Origin: Verrucomicrobiales bacterium | GTDB taxonomy: Bacteria; Verrucomicrobiota; Verrucomicrobiia; Verrucomicrobiales; V1-33 | DNA length: 64,000 nt | Assembly: GCA_028293125.1 (NCBI GenBank) | Contig: JAQGPJ010000055.1 | Location: forward strand, 1 to 64,000 | Reading direction: 5' to 3' | Notes under the pieces: model-generated | Told to the model about the DNA's origin: nothing | Databases searched by the model: none | Seen by the model: the letters and a program-made list of their open reading frames with translations, nothing else | Program-made: the position numbers and the translations under genes | Shown: piece after piece, positions 29,576-40,536 of the stretch | Numbering within the stretch: the stretch's first letter is position 1 | How the letters are laid out: the number at the start of each line of letters is the position of its first letter

Positions 29576-30062
29576 GTGGCCGGTGATTGAACCCGGACTT
29601 TTCGAAACACGCAAGCAGGTCTTCAGACGGTTTCCACGCCAAACGGCGCTTTTTCAGCCCCCTCTCTTTTCCGCCACTGTCAGGATAAGCCGGACAGTCC
29701 CCGCTCTCCATTCCGGTCCTTGCGCGGTCCTGCCGGACATTCCCGGAATGTTTAGGCCGGTGTTCATGCAAACGGAACCGCATCGGGGAATTTCTTATAC
29801 TTCAATCCACCATAATCCCTATCTCAATTTCCCGCTGAATTTGAGAGGGGATGCACCGGCGGCTTGAAATTCTCATGCCGTTTTTCAGCCGGATCCGCTC
29901 CGAATCCCCTAAAATCCTTAGGAAACTGGCTTTTTCGGCATGGAAGCAATATTTTATTATATTTTAATTATAAAACACAAATTTTGATGTCTTTCAAAAT
30001 ATTTTCAGTCAGGAAGACAAATTTGCTGGTGTGGCGCGATCCATTGGCATAGCAGCCAATCC
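29576..30062. other. divergent AT-rich intergenic region
   Basis: 487 bp between the divergent secreted-protein and cysteine-peptidase genes. The part at about 29,940-30,010 is strikingly AT-rich for this genome (a run of TTTATTATATTTTAATTATA), with several possible -10 boxes, so promoters for both directions probably lie here. No RNA gene or credible open frame was seen. Confidence 0.55.
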
Positions 30063-31445
30063 ATGCAGCCCACCGTTCTGAAAATCATACTTTCCGCGCT
30101 CGCTCTGAGCCTCCTGTCCCCTGCCCTTCCCTCCCTCCGCGCTCAGGAGCAGTTCTATGGAGCCATGCCGGCCACCGCCTCCAAATCCATTCCGCTGGAC
30201 GCCCTGACAGATCCGGAGACCCTGTGGTCCACCACACCGGACACCGCCGAAACCCGGTTCAGCAAGGTCTCCATGAAGTGGCTGAGCGCCTCCAGGAACC
30301 GGGCCAACATCAAAAGGCGGCCCTTCTCCAACGTGAGCCAGGATTTGAAAATCGGGGATGGAAAAGTGGATGTGGAGGAGGTGACGCTGGAGTTTACGGA
30401 CAGCAAGCTGGCCCGCCTGGCCTTCTCCCTGTGGAACCGGGGCGATTCCTCCGGCTCCTTCGATGCCAAATCCTTCAAAGCCAGAATTGCGGAGATCAGC
30501 GCCACCCTGAATGATGTTTTCAAATTCAAGGGCGTGGAAGCCGGTGTGGACCGCACCGGGGCCGCGCGTTATGAGCGCACCCAATGGCTGACGCCGAAGC
30601 TCTCCGCCTCGTTGGAATACAGCGGGGCCAAGGTGGACGGCGAGTTCCGCGCCGAGTTCATCCGCCTGCGCATCGGCCCGCCGTTGAAAAAGGCGATGGT
30701 GGGGTCCGTGCCCTCCGCCAGCGAAAAAGGCGGGATCATCGGCCGTGCGGATCTGGTGAAAAATGTCGAGCACGCGGACAGCGGTGACACTTGGGTCCGG
30801 AACGTGCCCATGGTGGACCAAGGCATGAAAGGCTACTGCGCTGTCTCCAGCTGCCAGCGCGTCTTCAACTACTTCGGCCTGAACGTGGACGAGCACGAGA
30901 TGGCGCAGGTGGCCGAGAGCAGCGCCGGCGGCGGCACCAGCAGCCGCAAGCTGATGGAATCCTTGGACCAGCTGGAGGGCCGCCTGAAGGTGCGGTTCAA
31001 AAAGCTTTACGACCTCTACACCAACAAGGCGCTTCAGGATCTGGCCTCGGACTACAACCGCGCTGCCCGCAAACGCTCCGCCAAACCCCTCGACTGGACC
31101 AGTCTGCAGCTGGAGCGGATGGATCCGGCGGATCTGAAATCCGCGCGCAGCAAGGGAGCGGAATACTCCAAATTCCAGCGCATGGTGAAGGACAACGTGG
31201 ACAAGGGAATACCCCTCCTGTGGAGCCTGACCCTGGGCCTCTACCCTGAAAACGGCAAACCCGCGATGCAGAACGGCGGCGGCCACATGCGCCTTGTCAT
31301 CGGTTACAACGTGAAGGATCCCGCCAATCCGGTGCTCATCTTCTCCGACTCCTGGGGAGCCGGACACGAGAAAAAGACCATGAGCATGGCAGATGCCTTT
31401 GCCGCCACTACGGCGCTGATCGTATTGGAGCCCCAGCAGAGGTAG
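30063..31445 (+). CDS. secreted papain-fold (C39-like) cysteine peptidase
   Basis: 460 residues. The signal peptide spans MQPTVLKIILSALALSLLSP to about residue 27. Residues 60-210 form an N-terminal domain of unknown type. The C-terminal half has the C39/papain-like triad: Gln253 and Cys259 in VDQGMKGYCAVSSCQRVFNY, His408 in GGGHMRLVIGYN, Asp429 in IFSDSWGAGH. It therefore probably cleaves peptides outside the cytoplasm. There is no ABC transporter nearby, unlike bacteriocin-processing C39 peptidases, so an envelope or nutritional role is more likely. Fold and triad are inferred from motifs alone. Confidence 0.8.
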   Translation: MQPTVLKIILSALALSLLSPALPSLRAQEQFYGAMPATASKSIPLDALTDPETLWSTTPDTAETRFSKVSMKWLSASRNRANIKRRPFSNVSQDLKIGDGKVDVEEVTLEFTDSKLARLAFSLWNRGDSSGSFDAKSFKARIAEISATLNDVFKFKGVEAGVDRTGAARYERTQWLTPKLSASLEYSGAKVDGEFRAEFIRLRIGPPLKKAMVGSVPSASEKGGIIGRADLVKNVEHADSGDTWVRNVPMVDQGMKGYCAVSSCQRVFNYFGLNVDEHEMAQVAESSAGGGTSSRKLMESLDQLEGRLKVRFKKLYDLYTNKALQDLASDYNRAARKRSAKPLDWTSLQLERMDPADLKSARSKGAEYSKFQRMVKDNVDKGIPLLWSLTLGLYPENGKPAMQNGGGHMRLVIGYNVKDPANPVLIFSDSWGAGHEKKTMSMADAFAATTALIVLEPQQR

Positions 31446-31632
31446 GCGGAAAAGTTTTCAGGAGGCAGTTTTCAGACTCTGAGGCTGGGACTGCTCCTTA
31501 AGGCCGGGAGTGCCGCAGCTTTTCATACACTCCACATTACCCTGCTGTGGGCTGGCTCTCCGCACAGTCGGCGGGCCGGTGCGCGGCAGCCAAACCACAT
31601 TCCTCTGGGCTGCGGCACAGGCTTGAAATGGT

Positions 31633-32964
31633 TCAGCTCAGCGACAGCGCCCCTCCCTCGCAAAAGGGAGCGCTGCCGAATTTGCCGATGCCGTGTCCCA
31701 TGCCTTGAGCCACCGCCATCCACAGGCGGTTGTGGGCCACGTGGTCCACCTTGAGACTGCGGCCCATTTTGAAGCCGGCACCGCCGCCCACCATCACAAT
31801 GGGAATGTCGTCCAAGGTGTGCGAGTTGCCTTTGCCCAGTTCGTTGGTCCATACGAGCAGCGTGTTGTCCAGCATGCTGCCGCCGGCTCCGCCGGGTTCG
31901 GGGGTCTCCGCCAAGCGTTTGGCCAGATAGGCGAACTCGCCGCAGAACCATTTGTTGATGCGCTCCAACTTGTCCTGGGCGTCCGTGTTCTTGTCGGGCT
32001 CGTGAGAGAGATCGTGGTGTCCCTCCCCCACGCCCAGCCAGTTCATGCGCGCCTGGCCCACGGAGCGCATATACTGGAGCGTGGCCACGCGGGCCATGTT
32101 GTTGGCGAAACTGTTGACCAGCAGGTCGATCTGCATGCGGCTGATGGCCGGGGTGTTGTCATTGACAAGCTCAATTTTCGGATCCAGCTCCGGCACGGGA
32201 TGGCCGGCGTTTTCCGCCCCGCTGCGGCGCTGCTGGGCCATTTCGGACTCCACCTCGCGCACGAGCGTCAGGTGCTGGTCCAGCAGGCTGCGGTCCTCCG
32301 GGCTGAGGCGGGAGGAGATCTTTTTGAAGTCGGAGGCGATGCCGTCCAGCACGCTGACCAGGCTTTCCTGATCCTTCATCTGGCCGTAAAGCCGCTCCAG
32401 CATCTGGTGCGGGTCGTCGATCGGGGCCACAGGCTTGTTGGCCCCGGCATAACTCATGCGGGTCCACGGATCCGCGCGGTCAGGCACGGCCACACCGAAC
32501 TCCAACGAGCCGAAGCGGCTGCGGGTCTCCGGGCGGGATTGGAGAAAGTTCCGGATCTCCTGGTCAATGGAGATGCCGCTGGCCCAGCCGGCGGGGGTGT
32601 CGGATCCGCCCTGGATGTTCCCAGGAGCCAGCTCCGTGCCCGTCAGCAGGCAGCTCATGCCGCGCATGTGGCCGTCGCCGTCGCCGCGGACCTTGTTGGC
32701 GATACCTTTCAGAATGAGGGTGCGGTCCCGGAAAGGCGTGAGCGGCTCCAGGATGGAGGGCAGAACAAAATCAGCGCCCACAGTCTCCGGCCAGAATTTG
32801 CCGGGCACAATCCCGTTGGGCGAGAACATGATCACCAGACGCTGCGGACGCGGTTTGGCGGACGCCTCCTGCCCGAAGAGGCTCGACAGCCCGCCCACGA
32901 ACGGCAGTGCGGCGGAGGAGATTCCGAGATTGCGGAGAAACTGGCGGCGGGGGAGGGTTTTCAT
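31633..32964 (-). CDS. DUF1552 protein, Tat-secreted
   Basis: 443 residues starting [20 protein letters not shown], a twin-arginine signal. The body matches the DUF1552 family, related to DUF1501 and more distantly to sulfatase-like folds ([58 protein letters not shown]). These proteins are abundant in Planctomycetes and Verrucomicrobia, almost always next to a DUF1592-type cytochrome; their reaction is unknown. It follows the DUF1592 gene by 73 bp in one operon. A paralogue lies at 45,483. Confidence 0.92.
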   Translation of the reverse strand: MKTLPRRQFLRNLGISSAALPFVGGLSSLFGQEASAKPRPQRLVIMFSPNGIVPGKFWPETVGADFVLPSILEPLTPFRDRTLILKGIANKVRGDGDGHMRGMSCLLTGTELAPGNIQGGSDTPAGWASGISIDQEIRNFLQSRPETRSRFGSLEFGVAVPDRADPWTRMSYAGANKPVAPIDDPHQMLERLYGQMKDQESLVSVLDGIASDFKKISSRLSPEDRSLLDQHLTLVREVESEMAQQRRSGAENAGHPVPELDPKIELVNDNTPAISRMQIDLLVNSFANNMARVATLQYMRSVGQARMNWLGVGEGHHDLSHEPDKNTDAQDKLERINKWFCGEFAYLAKRLAETPEPGGAGGSMLDNTLLVWTNELGKGNSHTLDDIPIVMVGGGAGFKMGRSLKVDHVAHNRLWMAVAQGMGHGIGKFGSAPFCEGGALSLS

Positions 32965-33037
32965 GACAGGGGCAGGGCTATTTTCACGCGGGCCGGCGAA
33001 CTTCCGCGCGAAAGGGAAATGCTTCCATTTTAATTCG

Positions 33038-35389
33038 TCACCGGGCGGTCGTTTCTTTCCGGTTTTCAGCTGGCAGGCCCTGCGTGGCGGCGGTCAGAGC
33101 GCTACGCACCAGCAGTTCACGGATGCTGTAGCCAGAGTCCGTGAATTTTTTCTCCAGGGCCGCCATGGTGTCCGGACCGTAGGCCGCCGCCTGCTGCTTC
33201 ACCGTGTGCTGGAAGAGATGCCGGATGAAAGTCCGGTGCGCGGATCCGCTGCCGATGGCGAACGCCGCCACGTCCTGCGCTCCTTTGAGCAGTACCGGGA
33301 CGCCCTCGTCATTGGGGAAATCGCTGGCGGGATCCACCGGTTTGCCATTGTCCTCCGTCCGCCAGCGTCCCAGGGCGTCGTAGTGCTCCAAGGTGAAGCC
33401 CAGCGGATTGATGGTGCTGTGGCAGCCCATGCAGTTGGCCGGTTTTGTCAGTTCGGTGACCTTTTCCCGCATGGTGAAGGCGGGATTGAAGTCGGCATCA
33501 TGGAACTCCACGGCCTCCGGCGGGGCCTTCAGCAGGCGGCCCACAATGCTACGCGTCAGGAACACGCCCCGGTGGATGGGAGAACTGGTTTTCAGGTAGG
33601 ACAGTGAGGTCAGCAGGTACGGATGCGTCAGCAGCCCCACGCGCTCGCCGCCGGGGAAGCCCACCGGCTGGAAATCCGCGTCCTCCGGCACCTCCCGGCC
33701 ATACAGCGGGGCCAGGCGGTGGTTGAGCAGGAGGTAGTCCGCATTCAGCAACTGGCGGTAGTCCGATTCCGGGCTCCAGACCACTTTGTCGATAAACAGG
33801 TCCAGCGACCGCCGCAGATCACCCAGCAGCACCGGATCCACCATGGGAAACGCCGCCGTATCCTTCACGATGGTGTCCGGCTCCTTCAGCCCCAGCCACT
33901 GCTGGAAAAAGCCGCGCAGCTTTTCCTGCGAGCGGGGGTCCTCCGCCATGCGGCGGGCCTGGGCGTCGATTTCCCCCCGGTCGGCAAGTTTCCCCTCCGC
34001 CGCCAGTTGCAGCAGTTTTTCGTCCGGCACGGAATCCCAGAGGGTCAAGGCCAGCCGCGAGGCCACGGTGTAGCCGTCCGCCGCCTCCGGCTCAAAGGCG
34101 TCCGGGAACAGGAACCGCGGCGACATCAGCGCCGCCAGCGCCACCCGCTTCACCGCCACCTCCGGCGAGGGCGCGGCGGCGAAGGCCGGCTCCACCAGTG
34201 CCATGGCCTCGGCATCCGTCAGCGGACGCCGCCAGGCGGTGGAGGCAAACCGGCGGCAGAATTCCTTTAAACGGGTCAGGCGCTCCGGATCGTTGTTCTC
34301 CACCCCGGCCAGCCGGGGCAGATGCTCCGACACGTAGGTCGCCGCCGCCACGGAGCCCGCGGTCACCGCATCGTACCACGCCCGCGACACCGAGGTCCCG
34401 CGCTCATACCCGCTGCTGCGGTCATCCGCCGGAAAGGGGGCGGACACGGCGAACACCGGACGCCGTTTCGCAGGGGACAGATTCCGCGCCGGAATGATCT
34501 CCGCCGCACGGTGCGGCGGCTTCCACACCAGCTGGATGGACGCGGCCTTCTCCTTGAATTTGAAGTATTCCAGCCGCAGCGGGTAGGCCCGCCCGCCCAG
34601 CAGATGGATGGTGGCCTTCTCCTCCCGCACCTCGGGGCCGGAGCTCACCCAGGCGTCGATCAGCGCGTTGCGCTCGTCGTTCACCCACAGGCGGGCGCCG
34701 TTTTGGGTTCTGACGGTGAACTCATAAAGCCCGGTCTCCTCGGCGATCACCGCGCCGGTCCACCTGATGGAGAACTCCTGACTGCCCATCACCGCATCGT
34801 CCGGACTGCCGCCTCCGAAGTCGAAGGCCACCCGCAGGTCACGCCGGTCGAATTTGTCCTTCCCCTCCTTCTCCTTGGTTGGCTGGAAGCCGCTGCCGCC
34901 GTAATATTCCGACCTCAGCCCACGCTCCTTCGGATCCAACGGATCGGCCGCCGGCTGAAAACTCCCAATCACATCCGACATCGACACCCGGAACTGATTC
35001 ACGGTCAGCCGCGACTCATCCCGCTGCGCCGGCACCAGCGCCGCGCGGGCTCCCGGCGAGTAAAACGCGTGATAAATGTAAAACGCCACCGCCTCCGCGT
35101 CCGCCCCCACACAGGTGCCCTCCTTCCCCTCCGGCATGGTTTTCTCAATCCGTTTGGTCAGGGACGGCAGTGTGCGGTCCCCGAAAAGCGCATCGTCACA
35201 CTTCCCCGGCACGCCCCCACCCTTTAGCCCGTGGCACTCAATGCACATTTGCTGGTAAATCTCCGCTCCTTTTTGATTCAGGGCGTCATCCGCCATGCCG
35301 CGGCCCGCCGTCAGCGCCAAGGACACCGTCAGGACGGGCCACAACCGCAGGAAAGGGGCGGGGGGAAATACAGAACGGTCTGAATTCAT
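33038..35389 (-). CDS. DUF1592/DUF1588/DUF1585-type cytochrome c protein with PA14 domain
   Basis: 783 residues. After a signal sequence (to about residue 34) comes a c-type heme site CIECH (C49-H53). A PA14-like domain (about 155-290; [20 protein letters not shown], then [10 protein letters not shown]) interrupts before the DUF1595, DUF1592, DUF1588 ([20 protein letters not shown]) and DUF1585 blocks. CMGCH is a second heme-type motif. Family members are secreted multi-domain cytochromes of PVC bacteria, probably part of extracellular carbohydrate or other polymer oxidation; the biochemistry is unproven. I took the ATG at 35389, before the signal peptide. It is paired with the DUF1552 gene. 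Confidence 0.92.
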   Translation of the reverse strand: MNSDRSVFPPAPFLRLWPVLTVSLALTAGRGMADDALNQKGAEIYQQMCIECHGLKGGGVPGKCDDALFGDRTLPSLTKRIEKTMPEGKEGTCVGADAEAVAFYIYHAFYSPGARAALVPAQRDESRLTVNQFRVSMSDVIGSFQPAADPLDPKERGLRSEYYGGSGFQPTKEKEGKDKFDRRDLRVAFDFGGGSPDDAVMGSQEFSIRWTGAVIAEETGLYEFTVRTQNGARLWVNDERNALIDAWVSSGPEVREEKATIHLLGGRAYPLRLEYFKFKEKAASIQLVWKPPHRAAEIIPARNLSPAKRRPVFAVSAPFPADDRSSGYERGTSVSRAWYDAVTAGSVAAATYVSEHLPRLAGVENNDPERLTRLKEFCRRFASTAWRRPLTDAEAMALVEPAFAAAPSPEVAVKRVALAALMSPRFLFPDAFEPEAADGYTVASRLALTLWDSVPDEKLLQLAAEGKLADRGEIDAQARRMAEDPRSQEKLRGFFQQWLGLKEPDTIVKDTAAFPMVDPVLLGDLRRSLDLFIDKVVWSPESDYRQLLNADYLLLNHRLAPLYGREVPEDADFQPVGFPGGERVGLLTHPYLLTSLSYLKTSSPIHRGVFLTRSIVGRLLKAPPEAVEFHDADFNPAFTMREKVTELTKPANCMGCHSTINPLGFTLEHYDALGRWRTEDNGKPVDPASDFPNDEGVPVLLKGAQDVAAFAIGSGSAHRTFIRHLFQHTVKQQAAAYGPDTMAALEKKFTDSGYSIRELLVRSALTAATQGLPAENRKETTAR

Positions 35390-35546
35390 GAAGGAAGGGG
35401 GGGAGTCACCGCCCTCAGCGGTGCGCCAAACAGGCCAATGTTCCCGGAAAAACGTCACGCCGCCACTCCGATTATCAAAACTCTCCCCGCTCCGCAGCCC
35501 CATTCCCCCTTGCGTGGCCCCCGAAGTTCCAGACCTTTCGCCCATT

Positions 35547-36449
35547 ATGGCCGCGCAATCCCGCAACTCCTCCCACAAATTCAAACTCGCCCTCGTCCAG
35601 ATGTCGTGCAGCGATGACGTGGAGGCCAATCTCGTCAAAGCTGAAAAGCTGATCACCCAGGCGGCGGAGGGCGGGGCCAAGCTGGTCTGTCTGCAGGAGC
35701 TTTTCGCCTCCATCTATTTCTGCCAGAATCTGAATCACGAATATTTCGGTCTCGCGGAGTCCATCCCCGGCCCGCTCACGGAGCGGTTCGCCGCGCTGGC
35801 GGGGAAGCTGGGCATCGTGCTGCTGCTGCCGGTTTACGAAAAACGCGCCCCCGGCCTGTATTTCAATTCCTGCGCGGTGATCGACGCCGACGGATCGCTG
35901 CTCGGCGTTTACCGGAAGATGCACATCCCGCACGATCCGCAGTTCGAAGAGAAATTCTACTTCGCGCCCGGCGACCTCGGTTTCAAGGCCTGGGACACCG
36001 CCGTGGGCCGCATCGGAGTGCTCATCTGCTGGGACCAGTGGTATCCGGAGGGTGCCCGTCTGACCGCCCTGCGCGGGGCGGAAATCCTCTTTTTCCCCAC
36101 CGCCATCGGCTGGCTGGCTCCGGAGAAGGCGGAGTATGGCGAGCGTCAGTACCAGTCCTGGGAGATCATCCAGCGCAGCCACGCCGTGGCCAACGGCTGT
36201 TATGTCGCCGCGCCCAACCGCTGCGGGCATGAGGCTCCGAACCACAGCCCCGGCATCGAGTTCTGGGGCCGCAGCTTTGTGGCCGATCCCTCCGGACAAA
36301 TGGTCGCCCAGGCGGGCACGGAGAGCGACGAGGTGCTTTTCGCGGACATCGACCTAGACGAGGTCCGCGCCCAGCGCGAGGTCTGGCCCTTCCTGCGCGA
36401 CCGCCGCGTGGATGCCTACGGGGATCTCACCCAGCGCTTCCTCGGCTAG
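35547..36449 (+). CDS. aguB: N-carbamoylputrescine amidase
   Basis: Hydrolyses N-carbamoylputrescine to putrescine, CO2 and ammonia. The 300-residue nitrilase-family protein has the Glu-Lys-Cys triad at E51 (CLQELFAS), K124 (YRKMHIPHD) and C161 (ICWDQWYPEGA); the CWDQWYPE sequence is characteristic of AguB rather than other nitrilases. The ATG at 35547 fits the family start (KFKLALVQMSCS). The next enzyme in the same pathway, agmatine deiminase, follows 148 bp downstream. Confidence 0.94.
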   Translation: MAAQSRNSSHKFKLALVQMSCSDDVEANLVKAEKLITQAAEGGAKLVCLQELFASIYFCQNLNHEYFGLAESIPGPLTERFAALAGKLGIVLLLPVYEKRAPGLYFNSCAVIDADGSLLGVYRKMHIPHDPQFEEKFYFAPGDLGFKAWDTAVGRIGVLICWDQWYPEGARLTALRGAEILFFPTAIGWLAPEKAEYGERQYQSWEIIQRSHAVANGCYVAAPNRCGHEAPNHSPGIEFWGRSFVADPSGQMVAQAGTESDEVLFADIDLDEVRAQREVWPFLRDRRVDAYGDLTQRFLG

Positions 36450-36597
36450 TTGGCTGGTTTGTTCCATCCCCTGCCACCCTGCTCTCCCGCCGTGGCGGGC
36501 CGCCCGCCGGCTGCGACTTTTTTTGGGGGAAACGGGCCAGGCCGCTTGTTTCCCTCCCTTCCGCCTTCAGCTTTCGCCCACACCCTTTTACCGACCT

Positions 36598-37662
36598 ATG
36601 ATCTCCCCACCCCTCGCCGACCAGGGCTGGCGCATGCCCGCCGAATGGGAACTCCATGCCGCCACCTGGATGAGCTGGCCCTCCCGCGAAAACACTTCCT
36701 TTCCCGACGGCGACCACCATGACAAGGTGCTGCCCGTCTTTCTGGAGATGATCCGCGCCCTGACCTCCTCGGAACGCCTTTATCTGAACTGCACGCACCC
36801 GGCTGACCGGGCCTATATCGAGGCCAATCTCAACCTCGACGAGGCCTTCAGGGAAAATCTGGTGATCACGGATATTCCCGCTGTCTATCCCTGGTGCCGG
36901 GACCACGGGGCGATTTTTATCGTGAATGACGAACTGGGCGAGGTCGCCGCCACCTCTTGGAAATACAACGCCTGGGGTGGCAAGTACCCCGAGGCTTTTC
37001 CGGACAACGACATCTCCTCCGCCATGGCCAAACTGCTGGGTGTCCAGGAGTTCGATGCCGGTCTGGTGCTGGAGGGCGGCTCCATCGACTGCAACGGCTG
37101 CGGCACGGCGCTCACCACGGAAAGCTGTCTGCTCAACCCCAACCGTAATTCCCATCTGGACCGCGAGGGCATTGAGCGGCATCTCCATGATTACCTTGGA
37201 TTCGAAAAGGTCCTGTGGCTGCACGACGGCATCGTGGGCGACGACACCGACGGCCACATCGACGACATCACCCGCTTCATCAATCCGGAGACAGTGGTGA
37301 CCGTGATCGAAGAGGATGAGAGCGATGCCAACCACCTGCCGCTGGAGCGGAACTGGCAGCGCCTGCGCCGCATGACCACCGAGGACGGCAGCCCGCTGAA
37401 CATCATCGCCCTGCCCATGCCCGCGCCCGTCATCATCGACGGCCAGCGCCTGCCGGCGAGCTATGCGAATTTCTACATCGCCAACAGCGTGGTGCTGCTG
37501 CCAGTGTTTGGCGATCCCACGGACGCGGAGGCCATTGCCATCCTCACCGAGTGCTTCCCGGACCGCCGCATCGTGCCCATCAACTCCCGCGAGCTGGTCT
37601 GGGGTCTGGGCTCCTTCCACTGCCTCACCCAGCAGGTGCCGGCCGTACGCGGCCAGCGCTGA
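36598..37662 (+). CDS. aguA: agmatine deiminase
   Basis: Converts agmatine to N-carbamoylputrescine and ammonia, feeding AguB. The 354-residue protein is a pentein-fold guanidine hydrolase: WMSWPSRENTSFP near the start, WCRDHGAIFI, LEGGSIDCNGCG (Glu/Asp substrate site), DGIVGDDTDGHIDDITRFI with the catalytic histidine, and the nucleophile C342 in GSFHCLTQQ at the end. The ATG at 36598 fits the family start. With aguB it forms the agmatine route to putrescine; the arginine decarboxylase that supplies agmatine is not in the window. Confidence 0.94.
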   Translation: MISPPLADQGWRMPAEWELHAATWMSWPSRENTSFPDGDHHDKVLPVFLEMIRALTSSERLYLNCTHPADRAYIEANLNLDEAFRENLVITDIPAVYPWCRDHGAIFIVNDELGEVAATSWKYNAWGGKYPEAFPDNDISSAMAKLLGVQEFDAGLVLEGGSIDCNGCGTALTTESCLLNPNRNSHLDREGIERHLHDYLGFEKVLWLHDGIVGDDTDGHIDDITRFINPETVVTVIEEDESDANHLPLERNWQRLRRMTTEDGSPLNIIALPMPAPVIIDGQRLPASYANFYIANSVVLLPVFGDPTDAEAIAILTECFPDRRIVPINSRELVWGLGSFHCLTQQVPAVRGQR

Positions 37663-37719
37663 CAGAGTTTCCTTTGTGGCACACCATCCGTCCCGTCAGG
37701 TCCAGACCTCTTCCGCCTC

Positions 37720-40536
37720 ATGCAGCCCAAACGATTGTTCCTTCTTGATGGCATGGCCTTGGTGTACCGGGCTCATTTCGCCTTCGCGGTGAAGCCTGTG
37801 GTCACCACCTATGGCCTGAACTCCTCCGCCATCCTGGGATTCACGAATACCCTGATGGACCTGCTGCAAAAGGGGCAGCCCACCCATCTGGCGGTGGTGT
37901 TCGACACCAGCGCGCCCACCGCCCGGCACTCCCGTTTTCCCGCCTACAAGGCCCAGCGGCAGGAGATGCCGGAGGACCTGAGCAAAGCCATCCCCCATGT
38001 GAAGCGCCTCATTGAGGCCTTCCGCATTCCAGTGCTCACACTGGACGGCTACGAGGCCGACGACATCATCGGCACCCTGGCCAAACAGGCCGAGTCCGAG
38101 CCCGGCGGTGAATGGACCACGTGGATGGTGACCCCGGACAAGGACTTCGCCCAGCTGGTGGACGATCGCACGTTCATGTGGAAACCCGGACGCCAAGGGG
38201 GGGACCATGAAGTCATTGGCGTCCCGGAGGTCCAAGCGCAGTGGCTGGTGCACCGTCCGGAGCAAGTGATCGATGTGCTGGGGCTGTGGGGCGATGTCTC
38301 GGACAATATCCCCGGGGTACCCGGCATCGGGGAGAAGACCGCCAAGGCCCTCATCGCCGAATACGGCAGCGTGGAGAACCTGCTGGCCAACACCGGAAAA
38401 CTGAAGGGCAAGCAGAAGGAGAACCTGATCCAGCACGCCGAACAGGCGCGCCTCTGCCGCGAACTGGCCACCATCCAGCTGGATGTGCCCCTGGATATCA
38501 AACTGGACACCCTCATCCGCCAGCCCATGGATGACGAGGCCGTGCAGGCCCTGCTGGTGGAGTTTGAATTCAACGCCCTCGGACGGCGCCTCTTCGGTGA
38601 CAGCTTCAAGGCTGGGCGCGGCTTTCACCGCCGTGATGCCGCCCCGCCAGCCGACGCCGATGCCAATGTCAATGCCGGCGGATCCGGTGGAGCTGTGGAA
38701 AACGACGGGCAGCCAGTCCTGCCGGTCATGCGCACCCTGGACAGCACCATCCATGACTATCAGCCGGCGGACACTCCTCAGCGACGCGCCAAAGCGGTGC
38801 AGGCCGCCTTCAAGGCGGGCACAGCGGCACTGGCTGTCGATTGGCAGGGAGCGGACCCGCGCAGTTCCGAGATCCGGGGCATCGCCCTGTGCCCGGCCCC
38901 CGGCAAAGGCTTTTACCTGACCAATGCCGGTCCAAAGACGCTGGTGGCGGACCTGCTGCCGCTGCTCAGCGCGGAAGCCGTGACCCTCACCGGCCACGAC
39001 CTGAAGGAGCAGCTGCAGGTGCTGATGCTGCACGGTGCCCCGGCGGGGATAAAGGCCAGGGTTTTCGACACCTACATCGCCCAGGCACTGGTCGAGGCCG
39101 ACCAGAAAGCCACCCTGCCTTATCTTACGGAGGCCCTGCTGGGCTACACCCTGTCACAGTCCAAGCCGGTGGAGGCCTCCGGCCAGATGCTGATGCCCGG
39201 TCTGGAACCTGAGGACACCGCGCGCGGCGACCGCACCATGGAGCGGGCGGATATGGTCCGGCAGCTGCAGCCGCTGCTGGTGCCAAAGCTGGTTTCCGCT
39301 GCCCAGGAGCGTGTTTTTTACGAAATCGAAAGTCCGCTCATCCCCGTGCTGGCGGAGATGGAGTCCATTGGCATCCGCTTGGAAACTTCTGTATTGAAGG
39401 AAATCGGCATGCGTCTGGAAAAAGAGATCCGCGCTTTGGAGGAATCGGTTTATGCCAAGGCGGGCATGGAGTTCAACCTGAACTCCCCCAAACAGCTGGG
39501 CGAGATTCTATTCGACCGCATGAAGCTGGTTGAGAAGCCGAAGAAGACCAAAACCGGCCAGTATATGACCAGCGAGGATGTCCTGACGGAACTGGCCGGC
39601 ATCCACCCCATCATCGCCGATCTATTGACCTATCGCGAGGCCTCCAAGCTGAAAAGCACCTACGTCGATGCCCTGCCGAGCGCGGTCTCGCGGCGCACCG
39701 GACGCGTGCACACCACACTTCAGCAGGTCAGCACCGCCACGGGCCGCCTGGCGTCCATGAATCCCAATCTTCAAAACATCCCCATCCGCACTGAGGCCGG
39801 ACGCGGCATCCGCCGGGCATTCATTGCGCCCGGTCCAGGCTGGTCCCTGCTTTCCGCCGACTACAGCCAAGTGGAGCTGCGTGTCATGGCGTCGATCAGC
39901 CAGGACGCCCACATGATGGAGGCCTTCGCCCAAGGCATCGACATTCACACCGCCACTGCCGCCCGCGTCCATGGCGTGCCGCTGGAGGAGGTTACCAGCG
40001 GCATGCGCCGCATCGCCAAAATGGTGAACTTCGGCATCATCTACGGCATCAGTTCCTTCGGCCTGGCTCAGCGCCTGGGGATCGCCCGCAGTGAGGGCGG
40101 GCGGCTTATTGACGAGTATTTCGTGCAGTACCCCGGCGTGAAGCGGTTCATGGACAGCACCATTCTGGAGGCTCAGAAAAAGGGTTACGTTGAAACCCTG
40201 ACCGGACGCCGCCGATACCTGCGCGATATCAACTCCGGCAACCTCAACACCCGCAAGGCCGCCGAGCGCACCGCCATCAACACCCCCATCCAGGGCACCG
40301 CCGCCGACATGATCAAGATCGCCATGGTCCGCGTCGCCCACGCCCTGCGGGAGGGCGGTTTTCAAACCCGCATGCTGCTCCAAGTCCATGACGAGCTGCT
40401 CTTTGAGGTCCCTGACGCCGAGCGCGAAGCCATGCGTTCCCTGATTCCCCAAATCATGCGCGACGCCTTGCCCCTCTCCGTCCCCATCCTCGTTGAAATC
40501 GGCGAAGGACCGGACTGGCATGCGGCCCATGCCTGA
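37720..40536 (+). CDS. polA: DNA polymerase I
   Basis: 938 residues. Residues 1-290 are the 5'-3' flap nuclease (FLLDGMALVYRAHFAF; GYEADDIIGTLA; IPGVPGIGEKTA). A Gly/Ala-rich linker follows, then a 3'-5' exonuclease fold (about 365-545) that looks inactive: the first acidic motif reads AVDWQ rather than DTE, and GHDLKEQ lacks the second Asp. The polymerase is intact: motif A DYSQVELR at about 713, motif B RRIAKMVNFGIIYG, motif C VHDELLFE at about 889. It removes RNA primers and fills gaps. It stands alone between aguA and the sigma gene. Confidence 0.97.
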   Translation: MQPKRLFLLDGMALVYRAHFAFAVKPVVTTYGLNSSAILGFTNTLMDLLQKGQPTHLAVVFDTSAPTARHSRFPAYKAQRQEMPEDLSKAIPHVKRLIEAFRIPVLTLDGYEADDIIGTLAKQAESEPGGEWTTWMVTPDKDFAQLVDDRTFMWKPGRQGGDHEVIGVPEVQAQWLVHRPEQVIDVLGLWGDVSDNIPGVPGIGEKTAKALIAEYGSVENLLANTGKLKGKQKENLIQHAEQARLCRELATIQLDVPLDIKLDTLIRQPMDDEAVQALLVEFEFNALGRRLFGDSFKAGRGFHRRDAAPPADADANVNAGGSGGAVENDGQPVLPVMRTLDSTIHDYQPADTPQRRAKAVQAAFKAGTAALAVDWQGADPRSSEIRGIALCPAPGKGFYLTNAGPKTLVADLLPLLSAEAVTLTGHDLKEQLQVLMLHGAPAGIKARVFDTYIAQALVEADQKATLPYLTEALLGYTLSQSKPVEASGQMLMPGLEPEDTARGDRTMERADMVRQLQPLLVPKLVSAAQERVFYEIESPLIPVLAEMESIGIRLETSVLKEIGMRLEKEIRALEESVYAKAGMEFNLNSPKQLGEILFDRMKLVEKPKKTKTGQYMTSEDVLTELAGIHPIIADLLTYREASKLKSTYVDALPSAVSRRTGRVHTTLQQVSTATGRLASMNPNLQNIPIRTEAGRGIRRAFIAPGPGWSLLSADYSQVELRVMASISQDAHMMEAFAQGIDIHTATAARVHGVPLEEVTSGMRRIAKMVNFGIIYGISSFGLAQRLGIARSEGGRLIDEYFVQYPGVKRFMDSTILEAQKKGYVETLTGRRRYLRDINSGNLNTRKAAERTAINTPIQGTAADMIKIAMVRVAHALREGGFQTRMLLQVHDELLFEVPDAEREAMRSLIPQIMRDALPLSVPILVEIGEGPDWHAAHA

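Noticed and set aside
36598-37662. Peptidyl-arginine deiminase
   Set aside because: The pentein motifs and the neighbouring N-carbamoylputrescine amidase gene point to agmatine deiminase.
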